A stretch of DNA of 5,852 bases from an uncultured Bacilli bacterium. GTDB taxonomy: Bacteria; Bacillota_I; Bacilli_A; RF39; UBA660. How positions within the stretch are numbered: the first letter of the stretch is position 1; the number at the start of each line of letters is the position of its first letter. The notes below the pieces were generated by a model that saw nothing but the letters and a program-made list of their open reading frames with translations, did no database searches and was not told the DNA's origin. The stretch covers positions 1-5,852 of the forward strand of contig CAQRXS010000075.1 in the NCBI GenBank assembly GCA_948874605.1. The letters are read 5' to 3'. The position numbers and the translations under genes were made by a program. This document shows, one piece after another, positions 5,730 through 5,852 of this stretch.

Positions 5730-5852
5730 CATTTTTAATTTTGGAAGATGTTCACATAAATTGTTATAATTTCTTATATTTTCGCTTTCAAAAGTAGTAA
5801 ATTGGTAGTAAAATTGCTTTTGCTTATTTATTTTTTCCATCTCTGCTTTTGC
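5724..5852 (-). CDS. C-terminal 42 residues of a possible convergent gene (partial, right edge)
   Basis: Reading the minus strand from the window edge, a frame stays open for 42 codons and stops at TAA (5726-5724). The product is rich in Lys, Glu, Asn, Phe and Tyr, with AKAEMEKINKQKQ at the left, FTTFESENIRNYN in the middle and CEHLPKLKMS at the end, as expected of a real low-GC protein. I do not recognise a family. In DNA this A+T-rich an open frame of this length has only a few percent chance per frame, which is supportive but not decisive. Two nearly identical 11-12 base units (5794-5804 and 5805-5816) lie inside and encode QFYYQFTT. The start and most of the gene are outside. It may instead be noncoding. 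Confidence 0.45.
   Translation of the reverse strand, partial: AKAEMEKINKQKQFYYQFTTFESENIRNYNNLCEHLPKLKMS

Noticed and set aside
5741..5770. Possible plus-strand promoter TTGGAA, 18-base spacer, TATAAT
   Set aside because: The -10 is perfect, but the -35 is weak, the spacer is long and the region also reads as minus-strand coding sequence. It becomes relevant only if a plus-strand gene starts beyond 5852.
5794..5816. Near-identical tandem units GTAGTAAATTG and GTAGTAAAATTG
   Set aside because: Only two copies are present, inside a probable coding frame. There is no repeat-spacer regularity, so it is not CRISPR-like and is more likely chance or slippage.

Overview
The window looks like chromosome from a low-GC Gram-positive bacterium, most likely Bacillota/Bacilli or a relative close to the Mollicutes. 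The evidence is strongly A+T-rich coding sequence, a GatAB amidotransferase pair, a lipobox lipoprotein and a promoter of sigma-A type. All stops used are TAA or TAG, Trp is encoded by TGG, and no open reading frame needs UGA to be read through. The genus cannot be fixed from the sequence.

Left part (1-2417): the 3' two thirds of gatA and a complete gatB, separated by one base. Together with GatC, probably encoded upstream, they form the tRNA-dependent amidotransferase that makes Gln-tRNA(Gln) and/or Asn-tRNA(Asn). Middle (2418-4714): an extended -10 promoter drives a secreted lipoprotein with Ig-like modules and a C39-type papain-fold domain with an intact Cys/His/Asp set. It is followed by an unrecognised protein with one N-terminal membrane anchor, preceded by a 116-base repeat-rich leader without a Shine-Dalgarno site. 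Right part (4726-5686): a small MazG-like nucleotide pyrophosphohydrolase overlaps by 8 bases a SMUG2/DUF4918-like uracil-DNA glycosylase, forming a nucleotide-sanitation plus base-excision pair. The glycosylase is clear up to about residue 189, then ends in a short A+T-rich tail without the family's C-terminal His-Pro-Arg segment, so it may be truncated or inactive. Past it lie a long imperfect hairpin (5689-5729) and, on the minus strand, an open frame that enters from the right edge and stops at 5724. It is probably the C-terminus of a convergent gene of unknown function.

Most of the window is ordinary housekeeping and envelope sequence. I see no CRISPR array, transposase, tRNA or rRNA. 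The parts most worth a second look are the coupled MazG/UDG pair with its damaged 3' end, and the unrecognised anchored protein with its unusual leader.
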